A stretch of DNA of 20,350 bases from a virus. The notes below the pieces were generated by a model. It was not told the DNA's origin. It saw only the letters and a list, made by a program, of their open reading frames with translations, and ran no database searches. Each line of letters opens with the position of its first letter. The stretch's first letter is position 1. Shown here piece by piece: positions 1 through 7,899 of the stretch. The stretch lies in IMG/VR virus record IMGVR_UViG_3300046757_000164, positions 1 through 20,350 of that record; one strand, 5' to 3'. The position numbers and the translations under genes are program-made.

Positions 1-432
1 ATGTTGTTCTGTAAATTTTTCATATGTTATATTAGGATATTCTTTTTCAAACCATTCAAACACAGATTTTAAATCAGCAGGCGAATGTGCAGATATTTCA
101 AGTTGCCATCCTCTTTCATTCCAGTTACTTGGTATGTTAGATAACTTACGTCCGTTTGTTACTATCCATTTGTCTTGGTGATTAGGCCAGTTTATGTCTA
201 CTAGTGTCATCCATTCATTTAGATGCGGATTAGTAGTTGGTTCTCCACCAAGAATTGTAATGGTTTCAAAATCAACTTTGCCTTTAAGTTTCTCTAAATG
301 ACCTTCAGGTTTGAAATGCCCGCCCCAATTTAAGTTGTTATAAGTAAAACAACTATCACAGCCGATATCACATGTATGGCTAATATATAAACTAAGTTCG
401 GGTAATGTAAGCACATAACTATTTATTGTCAT
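1..432 (-). CDS. Radical SAM protein, C-terminus cut by window edge
   Basis: An open frame of 144 codons runs from an ATG at 432 to the window edge with no stop, so this is the N-terminal part of a longer gene. The cluster-binding motif CX3CX2C is at C21, C25 and C28 (CDIGCDSC), and the radical SAM GGEP motif is at about residues 62-65. These mark a radical S-adenosylmethionine enzyme that binds a [4Fe-4S] cluster and starts radical chemistry. The short spacing between the Cys motif and GGEP resembles QueE or activase-type members, but the substrate cannot be named. It is transcribed divergently from the dioxygenase gene at 496, across a 63-nt gap. A second radical SAM protein lies in the neighbouring operon, so the block is rich in radical chemistry. 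Confidence 0.85.
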   Translation of the reverse strand, partial: MTINSYVLTLPELSLYISHTCDIGCDSCFTYNNLNWGGHFKPEGHLEKLKGKVDFETITILGGEPTTNPHLNEWMTLVDINWPNHQDKWIVTNGRKLSNIPSNWNERGWQLEISAHSPADLKSVFEWFEKEYPNITYEKFTEQH

Positions 433-495
433 GTTTCGAAAATGTTTTGCTGGTGTGAAAACTATGATAAGTATAATTATTAGAAAGGAACACAG
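433..495 (+). promoter_or_regulatory. Divergent intergenic region with probable -10 box and RBS
   Basis: The 63-nt gap separates two divergent genes. On the plus strand a TATAAT hexamer lies at 472-477 and an AAAGGA ribosome binding site at 484-489, seven bases before the ATG at 496. The best -35 candidate (TTGCTG, 447-452) is poor and 19 nt away, so the promoter is weaker or of a different type than the five strong ones elsewhere in the window. No good promoter is seen for the minus gene. Confidence 0.4.
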
Positions 496-1572
496 ATGAA
501 GGTATCAAATATTCCAGGACTTGGATCTTTTGGACGCTATATTGATGATGTAGATTTTGACAACCTCACCTCCGAAGAATGGTTTGAAATTGGAAAATTA
601 CATCTAAATGGTCTTGTAACAATATTAAGAAATGTTAATATTACCAAAGACCAGTTTAATTCGCGTATGCGAGAGTTTGGTCCATTTAAAGGAACACGAA
701 ATTCTAGAGCACATTTTAAAATCAAATACGGAGAAGACTTTGATCCTAAAGACGAAAACGCATTTGATCGGTTTAATGTTACTCCACAAGACCGTAGCTA
801 TCTGAGCTACAAAAAACACTTTGTAGAACAAACTGAAGGCGGCAACTTCCTAACAAGAATAACAGGACGCAAGGATGAAGATGGTAATGCACTTGGTGTT
901 TTTTCGTCTGGTGAATTGCATTGGCATAGTAACGAGTCTAGTGAAATTACATTTTCGCCAGAAGTAGCATTGTTAGGCGGACAACATATGATAGGAAGTA
1001 CAACTGGATTTGTACAGAGTGTTGATGCATATAATGACTTTAGTGAAAGTTTCCGTAGTGAATTAGATGAGATGGTTGTTATACATAACTATATTCCGGG
1101 CGGTATTAATGATATTGAACTTACAGACAAAGAAATGGGTAACATGTTACAGATGGAATTTTGTTACCATCCTGATGCAGAAGTTCCTTTAGTATTAACT
1201 AGTCCAGGCGGACACAAAGGCTTGCACTACACAACTAATACAGCAACAGGCATTAAAGGTATGAGTCAAACAGAAAGTGATAAGATCTTTAAAATTATAG
1301 ATAATCAAGTGTTTACTGACAAGTACATTTATGACCATAAGTATAAAACTGACAACGAATTATTATTGTTTGATAATAGTGTAACACTTCATAGAAGAAA
1401 AGATCCCGGACATCCTGACAGAGTAGCATATAGAATACAATATGATCCTTCAAATCTTTTAGATAGTCCTTGGTATCCATTTGATCATTTGCCCGAATAT
1501 GCAGAGAAGTATAAAGTGCAAACACATGAACTAATTCAAACATTAAATATTCAGGATTTTAAATTACCTTAA
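496..1572 (+). CDS. TauD/TfdA-like 2-oxoglutarate dioxygenase homologue
   Basis: This 358-aa protein resembles the TauD/TfdA family of Fe(II)/2-oxoglutarate dioxygenases, which hydroxylate small molecules. The C-terminal signature is clear: LLLFDNSVTLHRR places the distal iron-ligand His at H299, and R313 (YRIQYD) fits the Arg that holds 2-oxoglutarate. The proximal motif is odd. Where TauD enzymes have WHxD, this protein reads HWHSNES, so the HxD metal pair appears as H144-S-N146. The upstream H142 could be an alternative ligand. Loss of the carboxylate may mean changed chemistry, as in halogenases, or a non-canonical metal site. The start has a good RBS (AAAGGA). It is the first gene of a three-gene plus-strand operon and its stop abuts the next ATG. 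The substrate is unknown. Confidence 0.75.
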   Translation: MKVSNIPGLGSFGRYIDDVDFDNLTSEEWFEIGKLHLNGLVTILRNVNITKDQFNSRMREFGPFKGTRNSRAHFKIKYGEDFDPKDENAFDRFNVTPQDRSYLSYKKHFVEQTEGGNFLTRITGRKDEDGNALGVFSSGELHWHSNESSEITFSPEVALLGGQHMIGSTTGFVQSVDAYNDFSESFRSELDEMVVIHNYIPGGINDIELTDKEMGNMLQMEFCYHPDAEVPLVLTSPGGHKGLHYTTNTATGIKGMSQTESDKIFKIIDNQVFTDKYIYDHKYKTDNELLLFDNSVTLHRRKDPGHPDRVAYRIQYDPSNLLDSPWYPFDHLPEYAEKYKVQTHELIQTLNIQDFKLP

Positions 1573-3426
1573 ATGAAAAACGTATACCTCTTTCAAGTCA
1601 ATTACCAGATGGGGCATGGACAATATACTAGTCTATGGCTACCTTATAGTGTAGCATCTATATGGGCATATGTCGAACAGTTTGATGAGATAAAAAATAA
1701 CTTTCATGTTAAGGATTGTATTTTTAAGCGCGAAGAATTTAAAGACGTAATAGACAGAATGGAAGATCCTGATGTTTGTTTGTTTAGTCATTACTTGTGG
1801 AATGATAATTATAATCTAGAACTTGCTAAACTAATTAAAGAGCGTTGGCCAAATGTACACATTGTATTTGGTGGCCCGCAAGTAGACGAAACAGCAAGTA
1901 ACTTTTTGTTAGTTAATCCGCATGTTGACACTGTAGTAATTAATGAAGGCGAAGTATCTCTACATACACTTCTTAAAGACTATTTAGAGGATGATGTAAA
2001 ACCAATATACCATGTTGCACGTAGAGTACAACTAGAAGGCTTACCTAGTCCATTTACAGATAGTAATATTCTACAAAAAATAGTTGATGAAAATCCTGCA
2101 ACAAAGTGGGCTACTTGTATTGAAACAAATAGAGGTTGTCCATTTAAATGTAGTTTTTGTGATTGGGGAAGTCTAACACAAAGTAAAATTACAAAATTTG
2201 ATCTTGATAAAGTATACAAAGAATGGGACTGGATAGTAAACAATGGTATCGAATACGTTCATATTGCAGATGCTAACTTTGGTGTGTTTTATGAAAGAGA
2301 TAAAGAAATAGTTGACTACATTGTAAAATGTAAAAAAGATACAGACTTTCCTCATAATGTAAGTGCTACATGGTATAAAAATGCTGCTGAAAAAATGATT
2401 GGTCTTGCTAAAATACTTGAAGATGTAAATCTAAACAAAGGATTTACGCTTAGTGTACAAAGTATGAATGAAGAAACACTTGATAGTATCGAACGCAAAA
2501 ATATGGAAATGTCTAAATTAGCAGACATGTATGCACAATGCGAAAAACAAGATGTAGCATACTATACTGAATTTATTTTAGGATTACCTTTTGAAACATT
2601 ACAAACGTGGAAGAAAGGATTATGTGCTGCGGTAGAAGCAGGATGTCATCATCATATTGATATTCACCCATTGGAAGTATTAAAGAATAGTGCATTTGCT
2701 CAGCAGGTAAAACAATTTAATTACGAAGTGTTTACGTTTACTGTTGTAACTAAAAAACAACCTTCTCTTATACCAGAAAGACACAATTATGTTATTGCTA
2801 GTGAATTTATGACAAGACAAGAATACATAGATTCTTGGATGTTTAGTTGGCTAGTACTACACTTCCATCATTATGCATGGACACAACTTCTTGCTAGATT
2901 TGCTCGTAAATATAAAAACCTTTCTTACTTACAGTTCTATGAAGATCTATTTGAACAATGTATAAGCAAAGATTCGTTCTTTATGGATTTATACAATAAA
3001 CAAGAAGCTGAACTTAAAAGTTTCTTTTGGAATACATCTAGTGATACAGTATTTGACAACGACAATGTAATTGTAGTTCTTAATCAAATAGAATGGCACG
3101 AAAATAGAGACAAGGTACAACAAATAATATCTGATTGGGCAAGAACATATTTTAGTGATCTTGAAGACGACTTACTTGAAGAAGTAATACATATGAATAC
3201 ACTGTGGGTTACAAACATGGGTAGACATGATGTACATGAAGAAATGTTTGATTACAATATACCAGAGTATATTGTTGGCGATCAGGAACTAGTAAAACAG
3301 CCAGTAACTTATACATTCAGTAATAAGTATCGTTGGCCAAATAATAAAGATTTCAAAGATAAGTTATTCTATAAAAATAGAAACGGCTTTAGTATACAAA
3401 AAATAGAAAGGGTTAGCGATGCCTAA
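1573..3426 (+). CDS. B12-binding-type radical SAM protein
   Basis: The 617-aa length and domain order fit a cobalamin-dependent class B radical SAM protein. Residues 1-145 look like a Rossmann-type B12-binding domain: a hydrophobic strand then FSHYLWN at about 71-77, VHIVFGGPQVDE at about 95-106, and VVINEGE near 121-127. The radical SAM core follows with CX3CX2C at C189, C193 and C196 (RGCPFKCSFCDWG). A further C-terminal region of about 200 residues is of unknown role. Such enzymes often methylate unreactive carbons or make C-C or C-S bonds on lipids, antibiotics, peptides or nucleosides. The classical B12 DxHxxG motif is not seen, so cobalamin binding may be base-off or absent. It starts directly after the dioxygenase stop and overlaps the next gene by 8 nt, implying co-translation. 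Confidence 0.85.
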   Translation: MKNVYLFQVNYQMGHGQYTSLWLPYSVASIWAYVEQFDEIKNNFHVKDCIFKREEFKDVIDRMEDPDVCLFSHYLWNDNYNLELAKLIKERWPNVHIVFGGPQVDETASNFLLVNPHVDTVVINEGEVSLHTLLKDYLEDDVKPIYHVARRVQLEGLPSPFTDSNILQKIVDENPATKWATCIETNRGCPFKCSFCDWGSLTQSKITKFDLDKVYKEWDWIVNNGIEYVHIADANFGVFYERDKEIVDYIVKCKKDTDFPHNVSATWYKNAAEKMIGLAKILEDVNLNKGFTLSVQSMNEETLDSIERKNMEMSKLADMYAQCEKQDVAYYTEFILGLPFETLQTWKKGLCAAVEAGCHHHIDIHPLEVLKNSAFAQQVKQFNYEVFTFTVVTKKQPSLIPERHNYVIASEFMTRQEYIDSWMFSWLVLHFHHYAWTQLLARFARKYKNLSYLQFYEDLFEQCISKDSFFMDLYNKQEAELKSFFWNTSSDTVFDNDNVIVVLNQIEWHENRDKVQQIISDWARTYFSDLEDDLLEEVIHMNTLWVTNMGRHDVHEEMFDYNIPEYIVGDQELVKQPVTYTFSNKYRWPNNKDFKDKLFYKNRNGFSIQKIERVSDA

Positions 3427-3904
3427 TTACGTAACTACTATTCCAAATTTTTGGAAGAAAGATCTAGCCGAACATACCTATGCTAGAAAAGTAGATTGGT
3501 CCGCAAAAAACTTTGATCACTTAGATAAAGGTGACTATAATACTGGTCATTTACTACAAAGTTTTAACGAAGAGTTACCCAATATACAGCAATTTAAAGA
3601 CGTCTTAGACGCTCATACAGCGTCTGTAAGCTGGACTTGCATATTGCCCAATGTCATACTACCAACGCACAAAGACACCTTTTATACGCTACGACAGGAG
3701 CATAATGTAGAGCTTGACGACTGTTATCGCTACTTAATATTCTTAGAAGATTGGGTGTTTGGACAGTACGTTGGGTTTGAAGATACTAGTATAACTAAAT
3801 GGGGTGCTGGTGATGTGTGGAGGTTTACAGGACACGAAATGCATTACGGAGTAAACGCTAGTGCGTTAAACTTCCATACCTGTCAAGTTAGTTCTTTTAA
3901 TTAG
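3419..3904 (+). CDS. Small 2OG-Fe(II) oxygenase-like protein
   Basis: This 161-aa protein has the layout of short phage and bacterial 2-oxoglutarate/Fe(II) oxygenases of the aspartyl/prolyl hydroxylase type. A probable HxD pair is at H84-K-D86 (LPTHKDTFYTLR), and a distal His lies in the GDVWRFTGHEMHYGVNAS segment, most likely H142 with H139 as the alternative. A partner Arg is less clear. The ATG overlaps the end of the radical SAM gene by 8 nt. The stop overlaps the stop of the opposite-strand tail-fibre-like gene at 3901-3904, so the two operons collide tail to tail with no terminator between them. Its place as third gene of an oxidative/radical cassette suggests work on the same substrate as its neighbours. 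The substrate is unknown. Confidence 0.65.
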   Translation: MPNYVTTIPNFWKKDLAEHTYARKVDWSAKNFDHLDKGDYNTGHLLQSFNEELPNIQQFKDVLDAHTASVSWTCILPNVILPTHKDTFYTLRQEHNVELDDCYRYLIFLEDWVFGQYVGFEDTSITKWGAGDVWRFTGHEMHYGVNASALNFHTCQVSSFN

Positions 3905-4998
3905 TGTAAGTCGGTCCAAGCACTGCCATTCCAAACCTGTGCTTTATTTGTAGCAGTTAAGTAAATCATCATACCTGCTGTTGGAGTAGGAATAGCTGCA
4001 TCTCTTTCTGTTGTACCTGCATAACTTGCTAATTGAGCTGCACCACCAAATACAGCGGTCTGTTGTGCATTTAATGAAAGAGCGGCTACTGTGCCTGTTA
4101 CTGGATTAGTTGTACCAAATACTATGCTTCCAGGTACTTTGCCTGATGTAGGAGTACCGTCGACAGCTACTTGGATAACAGCTACTGGTGATGGAGCATT
4201 ATCTGAATCATAACCAAAGTAGTTAATACCTAAAATTTCATCTTCGTCATTTAAGCCTGTTCTGGCTGCATGTGTACCTCTTGACTTAGTAAAAACAACT
4301 GAAGAACCTACATCGGATTCTTTAGCTGCATCAATGTCAAAAAGTGAATAACCATCATCAGCGTTTCCGTCCGTAGTAATTGCAATACCTGCTTTATTAT
4401 TACCTGTTGAGTCTAAGCCCGAAAGTCTTAAAATAGCAGTATTAACATCTTGTGTTGTAACAGTAGAGTTAACTACATTACCTAATACTCGTCCGTCTGT
4501 ACCATCAATAATTGCTGTTGAATCAGTAGCAAATAATGAACCATTTACATCACCTGTAATGTTAATGTCGTAAGTAGCACCTGATATTAAACCACCTGAC
4601 TGATCGTTTGCTGGAACAAATGATGCCCCGTCCCACTTTAATACTTGTCCTACAACAGGAGCATTAGATGCTGTATCTACGTCTGATAGTAAGTTAATTG
4701 ATTTATTAAAAAGTACAGTGGCGTCACCTGGTTGGAATTCGCTATCACTGTCGTTCCATACAAGACTTTGTCCGTCTGTTGGAGCAACAGTAGTAATATC
4801 TACATCAGTTAAATCATCAACACTTAAAGTGGAATTAGCAACGTCAACAGCAATACCACCTGTTGTAGCACCATCGCCTACATAAAGTTTTTTAGTATCT
4901 GTTGTATATATTAATTCGCCTTCAGCTGGCACCGGCAAAGCTACACCGTCTAGTGTCAATCTTTGTGCATCTGTGCCTCTTCGTAATCGCAATGCCAT
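3901..4998 (-). CDS. Phage tail-fibre-like structural protein
   Basis: This 365-aa protein begins with the module MALRLRRGTDAQRLTL, then PAEGELIYTTDTKKLYVGDG at about 24-43. That N-terminus is typical of tail fibre or tropism proteins (Mtd-N-like) in marine phages and anchors to the baseplate or fibre. The middle is rich in Gly, Ser, Thr, Asp and Asn and reads as beta-structured fibre repeats: DLTDVDITTVAPTDGQSLVW and LLSDVDTASNAPVVGQVLKW are two copies of one motif. The C-terminus (MIYLTATNKAQVWNGSAW) is a common fibre end module. The start has a GGGAG RBS and a late-type ATAAATA promoter about 36 nt upstream. Its border with a variable enzyme cassette is typical of phage host-range regions. 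Its exact position in the tail cannot be read. Confidence 0.8.
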   Translation of the reverse strand: MALRLRRGTDAQRLTLDGVALPVPAEGELIYTTDTKKLYVGDGATTGGIAVDVANSTLSVDDLTDVDITTVAPTDGQSLVWNDSDSEFQPGDATVLFNKSINLLSDVDTASNAPVVGQVLKWDGASFVPANDQSGGLISGATYDINITGDVNGSLFATDSTAIIDGTDGRVLGNVVNSTVTTQDVNTAILRLSGLDSTGNNKAGIAITTDGNADDGYSLFDIDAAKESDVGSSVVFTKSRGTHAARTGLNDEDEILGINYFGYDSDNAPSPVAVIQVAVDGTPTSGKVPGSIVFGTTNPVTGTVAALSLNAQQTAVFGGAAQLASYAGTTERDAAIPTPTAGMMIYLTATNKAQVWNGSAWTDLH

Positions 4999-5033
4999 GT
5001 GTTATAACTCCCAATGATTTAAGTTTACATATG

Positions 5034-5042
5034 TATTTATCA
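5034..5042 (-). promoter_or_regulatory. Late-type promoter ATAAATA before tail-fibre-like gene
   Basis: Read on the minus strand, the gap contains TGATAAATA (5034-5042), matching the T4 late consensus TATAAATA and the cyanophage form NATAAATA. It lies between the stop of the 105-aa gene and the tail-fibre-like ATG at 4998, a normal late leader length. Late-type control fits a structural gene. Confidence 0.6.
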
Positions 5043-5050
5043 TCAAAGAG

Positions 5051-5368
5051 TCATTTTCTTTTCTTCATAAATATCTTTGTACGCTTGGTAATATCCTTCT
5101 TTACACGTTCGATATCAACGACAAAGTTTACACTTTGTAGCACATCTTCGTACTCGTCCATGAGATCTTCCATGCTTTGTTCAAAGGCTTCTGCGTTTTC
5201 GCCTATTGGTAATTTTGGATCATTCTCTATGACCCATATTTTACCGTCTGTGAATGTGACTTCAACGGCCTTAATGTATTCAGTAGGAACAACTTTTATG
5301 TCGATATTACTGAGTACTTCAGGCCATTTGTCAATAACTTGTTTACTGAGCTTATTCTTCTTAGGCAC
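5051..5368 (-). CDS. Hypothetical phage protein, 105 aa
   Basis: I do not recognise a family. The 105-aa product starts at a GTG (5368) that overlaps the 3' end of the upstream gene by 8 nt; no in-frame ATG occurs until deep in the protein, so GTG is the best start. It has a basic N-terminus (PKKNKLSK), a middle strand region (VEVTFTDGKIWVIEND), an acidic helix (EAFEQSMEDLMDEYEDVL) and a very basic C-terminal tail (KKDITKRTKIFMKKRK). The charged tail suggests nucleic acid or partner binding. It is the last gene of a three-gene late-type operon with the 80- and 199-aa proteins. Confidence 0.7.
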   Translation of the reverse strand: MPKKNKLSKQVIDKWPEVLSNIDIKVVPTEYIKAVEVTFTDGKIWVIENDPKLPIGENAEAFEQSMEDLMDEYEDVLQSVNFVVDIERVKKDITKRTKIFMKKRK

Positions 5369-5960
5369 TTGCGGCGGACTTCTTACTACTTTTCTTAGTA
5401 GGTACTAGATCTTCCGCCTGTTCTCTTAAACGCTTTGCTTCTTTAAATAAAGAATCTGCTTGAGAACGGTATTGTGCTGCTAAGTCTTCATCGCTTAAAA
5501 CATCGTTAGATGATGGAGCAACTGGTGCTTCTGCAACCACAGGTTTTGGTGTTGATTCAGACTGTTCAGAACTGCTGCTCTGAGGTTGTAGAGCTAAGTC
5601 TTCTACTGTAACACCTTTTTGTGTTGCAATAGCATCGTTAAGTTCTGACAACGTAACAGTGTTCTGCATGTCTGGAGTCATTTCAATTTTATCAGTTGGC
5701 ATCTTTGAAAACTTACCAGTAGCAGCAAATGCTCTAAGCATGTTTCTACCATCTGGTAATACAGCTCTGTCCATTGCTTCTGCAAGTTCGTATGCTGATT
5801 GTCCTGCATTACTTTCAACTAAGTTCATTAATGCATCATGTGCGTCTGATTCAAGACTGTCTGTGAATACAACCAAACACTGATTTGGTTCTTTAGGTAC
5901 AACTCTGTACGCTACTACAGCTCGTCTTTTTGGATTAATTTGTCTTCCAATATGTTTCAT
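5361..5960 (-). CDS. Hypothetical phage protein, 199 aa
   Basis: The product has an ordered N-terminal half with strand-like VVAYRVVPKEPNQCLVVFTD at about 15-34 and helices to about residue 110. A low-complexity linker rich in Ser, Glu, Pro and Ala follows (QPQSSSSEQSESTPKPVVAEAPVAPSS in two overlapping parts). The C-terminal end is a charged helix ending in a Lys/Ser/Ala-rich tail. This layout suits a structural or scaffolding-associated protein, but no family is recognised. A strong RBS (AGGAG) sits in the end of the preceding gene, 1 nt before the ATG boundary. It is the second gene of the operon behind the late-type promoter at 6242. Confidence 0.75.
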   Translation of the reverse strand: MKHIGRQINPKRRAVVAYRVVPKEPNQCLVVFTDSLESDAHDALMNLVESNAGQSAYELAEAMDRAVLPDGRNMLRAFAATGKFSKMPTDKIEMTPDMQNTVTLSELNDAIATQKGVTVEDLALQPQSSSSEQSESTPKPVVAEAPVAPSSNDVLSDEDLAAQYRSQADSLFKEAKRLREQAEDLVPTKKSSKKSAASA

Positions 5961-5961
5961 A

Positions 5962-6204
5962 TTATTCTCCTGTTGGAGCCTCTTGTGCTTCCGTCTGTGC
6001 TTCTTGTTGTGCTTGTACAGCGTTTAAGAATGCTTCTAATTTACTATACACCGTGCCAACAGTAGTCATTTCGTTAGGCTTAAAAGCGCCACGAGTTGAT
6101 GCAACATCAATAATTGATTTCATTGCTGTAAGATCTTGTACAGTAAGATCTGGTGCAGGTGCTTGTTCAGTAGCAGGTGCTTCTGTTTTGTTTTCGTCGC
6201 TCAT
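5962..6204 (-). CDS. Small acidic hypothetical phage protein, 80 aa
   Basis: The N-terminal 20 residues and the C-terminal 15 are disordered and rich in Glu, Ala, Pro, Thr and Gln. Between them a helical core (TVQDLTAMKSIIDVASTRGA, then VGTVYSKLEAFLNAVQ) forms about 45 residues. The family is not recognised; similar short acidic helical proteins are common in T4-like marine phages. It has a GGAG RBS about 10 nt before the ATG and is the first gene after a late-type promoter. The stop is 1 nt from the next gene's start. Confidence 0.75.
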   Translation of the reverse strand: MSDENKTEAPATEQAPAPDLTVQDLTAMKSIIDVASTRGAFKPNEMTTVGTVYSKLEAFLNAVQAQQEAQTEAQEAPTGE

Positions 6205-6241
6205 AATTTATATTCTCCTATATTAATATATATGCGTACTT

Positions 6242-6250
6242 TATTTATTT
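6242..6250 (-). promoter_or_regulatory. Late-type promoter ATAAATA before the 80-aa gene
   Basis: On the minus strand the sequence AAATAAATA ends at 6242, about 37 nt upstream of the ATG at 6204. It matches the T4/cyanophage late motif and overlaps the stop codon of the preceding 87-aa gene (6245-6247). The spacing to the start and the RBS resembles the motif at 5034, which supports real use. Confidence 0.55.
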
Positions 6251-6508
6251 GTACTTCAAATGTGGACACGCCAACATGAAATAACTTGCTTCTTTTGGAT
6301 CTTCAAATCCTACTTTAATAGTACTATTGAATCCGCGACTGTCACGTGAAACATAATATCTATTTTTCAAATTTTCAAATATCCACTTTTCAATACTACT
6401 TTCCATATTATATGAAATAGGTAAACTAAGAACTTCAAAATGCCTAGGCAAATATTGAGTGCTTCGTACCTTAAAGTAGTTTAAAGGGTTAGGCTGTTTG
6501 AGCTTCAT
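6245..6508 (-). CDS. Hypothetical phage protein, 87 aa
   Basis: The start is set at the ATG at 6508, because GGAG lies about 10 nt before it; the longer frame needs a TTG at 6526. It then overlaps the end of the VWA gene by 20 nt. The 87-aa product begins MKLKQPNPLNYFKV and includes a helix MESSIEKWIFENLKNRYYVS and a C-terminal KVGFEDPKEASYFMLACPHL. The strand-helix-strand look and the GFEDPKEA segment suggest a small alpha/beta domain. I recall similar sequences in T4-like marine phages but cannot give a function. It is translationally coupled to the VWA gene. Confidence 0.75.
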   Translation of the reverse strand: MKLKQPNPLNYFKVRSTQYLPRHFEVLSLPISYNMESSIEKWIFENLKNRYYVSRDSRGFNSTIKVGFEDPKEASYFMLACPHLKYK

Positions 6509-7796
6509 AATGAGCTGTAACTCCAAATGGGGCTAATAGTTCTTTATTGTGATTACTATGAATAATAAACACTGTATCACAGTAATCGGGATCTCCCCAG
6601 CTATCCCAAGCATAACCGTCAGTAAACATTAAAAACTTTTTAGGCGTAATGCCTTGGTCTTTCATGTATGTCCAGTTACACATAAAGTCAGTACCACCAC
6701 CGCCTAAGATTTCATATGACATTAAATCTTGGCCTTCCGCGGCAGTAAAGTCTTCTTCATTATAAACACCAGTATCAAAGCACCACAACTTAATGTTGTA
6801 ATCTTTGTACTCATCCATAATACCTTTTACTTCACCTAAAAAGTCTTCAGCCTGTGAGTTACCAATTGAACCACTCATGTCAATTGCAATACATAAGTCG
6901 ATAGTATCTTGGAAGTTCATTCCAGGCAGTATAGCACCAGTGTGCCAACCTTTACGTGAAGGACGACTAAATGTATAGTCGCTTTTAATTGTTGATTGAA
7001 TTTGCTGACGAAGCAGGTCACGCCAATTGATCTTAGGCTCTGTAAGCTCTTTGATCATACGTTCGACACCTTTAGGAACATTACCAGCACCTGCACTCTG
7101 TGCGGCTGTTACCATGTTCTCTTTTATTTCGTCACGTATCTTTTTAAGTTCGTCTTTAGTGTAAGTAGGCTTCTTGCCTTCTTTACCTTCACCGTCATCT
7201 TTGCCGTCCTTACCAGATGAAGCACCTTCGTCACCATCACCGTCAGTCCAGTCAATATGCTCGTCTAGTAATTCGCCTAATGCGTTAAGTTGATCTTCGT
7301 CATACTTTTCAAACAAGTCATCATAAACTTCTTCTGAAGTCCAATCTTCGTATTTAAAGTCTTGGTAACAGTCAACGATTCTAGGCTTAGTACCAATGCT
7401 GTCTCTTACAAGAATGTTGTTTACAATGTAGTCTTGTGCAATATTAGACAGCATAGCATCTAAGTTGCGTCCTTGCCAAGTTCTACGTTCTAAGTGATCA
7501 AATACACAATGTAAAATTTCGTGTGCAATAACAAACTCAATTTCTTTATTGTCCATTGCATTAAAGAACTGAGTGTTAAAAAATAAGTTTCTGCCATCTA
7601 CGGCTGCTGTAGGACACCAGTCGTCTGCGGCTTGAATTTTAAGGCGTGTTGCCATATTACCAAAGAAAGGGTGCTTAAGAAGAAGTCCTACCCGTGCAAC
7701 AATAATACGATCAAGTACTTCTTCACGCATTACTTTAAGTTCGGATTCAGTAATGTCTGGATTAGGTGCCCAGTTCTTTTTACCTTCTACGCTCAT
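6489..7796 (-). CDS. Zincin-like plus von Willebrand A protein, MoxR partner
   Basis: This 435-aa protein resembles the DUF2201 family: a putative metallopeptidase domain followed by a VWA-like domain. The zinc motif HEXXH is intact at 92-96, within AHEILHCVFDH, with D100 and H101 as possible third ligands. A low-complexity acidic-to-basic linker covers about 185-212. The VWA domain starts near 299 with the MIDAS motif DMSGS (D306, S308, S310), then GGGGTDF with T369 and FTDGYA with D393, so all MIDAS elements are present. Proteins of this kind act with MoxR-type AAA+ ATPases as chaperone or metal-insertion pairs (the RavA-ViaA and CoxD/CoxE type), and a MoxR gene lies directly upstream. It has its own strong sigma70-type promoter. 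Whether the protease site is active is unknown. Confidence 0.85.
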   Translation of the reverse strand: MSVEGKKNWAPNPDITESELKVMREEVLDRIIVARVGLLLKHPFFGNMATRLKIQAADDWCPTAAVDGRNLFFNTQFFNAMDNKEIEFVIAHEILHCVFDHLERRTWQGRNLDAMLSNIAQDYIVNNILVRDSIGTKPRIVDCYQDFKYEDWTSEEVYDDLFEKYDEDQLNALGELLDEHIDWTDGDGDEGASSGKDGKDDGEGKEGKKPTYTKDELKKIRDEIKENMVTAAQSAGAGNVPKGVERMIKELTEPKINWRDLLRQQIQSTIKSDYTFSRPSRKGWHTGAILPGMNFQDTIDLCIAIDMSGSIGNSQAEDFLGEVKGIMDEYKDYNIKLWCFDTGVYNEEDFTAAEGQDLMSYEILGGGGTDFMCNWTYMKDQGITPKKFLMFTDGYAWDSWGDPDYCDTVFIIHSNHNKELLAPFGVTAHYEAQTA

Positions 7797-7826
7797 GTGC
7801 TATGTCCTTTCTAAGTTTATGTTTAT

Positions 7827-7855
7827 ATTATACAAGTATTTACGGAGTTTGTCAA
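7827..7855 (-). promoter_or_regulatory. Sigma70-type promoter of the VWA gene
   Basis: On the minus strand there is a perfect -35 TTGACA (7850-7855), a 17-nt spacer and a perfect -10 TATAAT (7827-7832). Transcription would start near 7820, giving a leader of about 24 nt with an AAAGGA RBS before the ATG at 7796. It lies just after the MoxR terminator, so the VWA gene is independently transcribed. Confidence 0.85.
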
Positions 7856-7857
7856 CC

Positions 7858-7894
7858 AAAAAAAGGAAAGGGCGAGCATTATACCCGCCCTTTC
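7858..7894 (-). terminator. Rho-independent terminator after MoxR gene
   Basis: On the minus strand, 5 nt after the MoxR stop, a 9-bp perfect stem (GAAAGGGCG with CGCCCTTTC; arms 7886-7894 and 7866-7874) has an 11-nt loop. One C later a run of seven T follows (7858-7864). This is a classic intrinsic terminator, the only clear one seen in the window. The loop happens to contain TATAAT. Confidence 0.88.
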
Positions 7895-7899
7895 TATTC

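Noticed and set aside
420-426. ATAAATA on the minus strand near the radical SAM gene start.
   Set aside because: It falls inside codons 3-5 of that gene, so it cannot serve as its promoter unless the start is misplaced.
4902-5408. A 168-aa plus-strand frame across the tail-fibre-like and 105-aa genes.
   Set aside because: It is a reverse-strand shadow rich in Ser, Leu and Phe and crosses two minus genes and a promoter.
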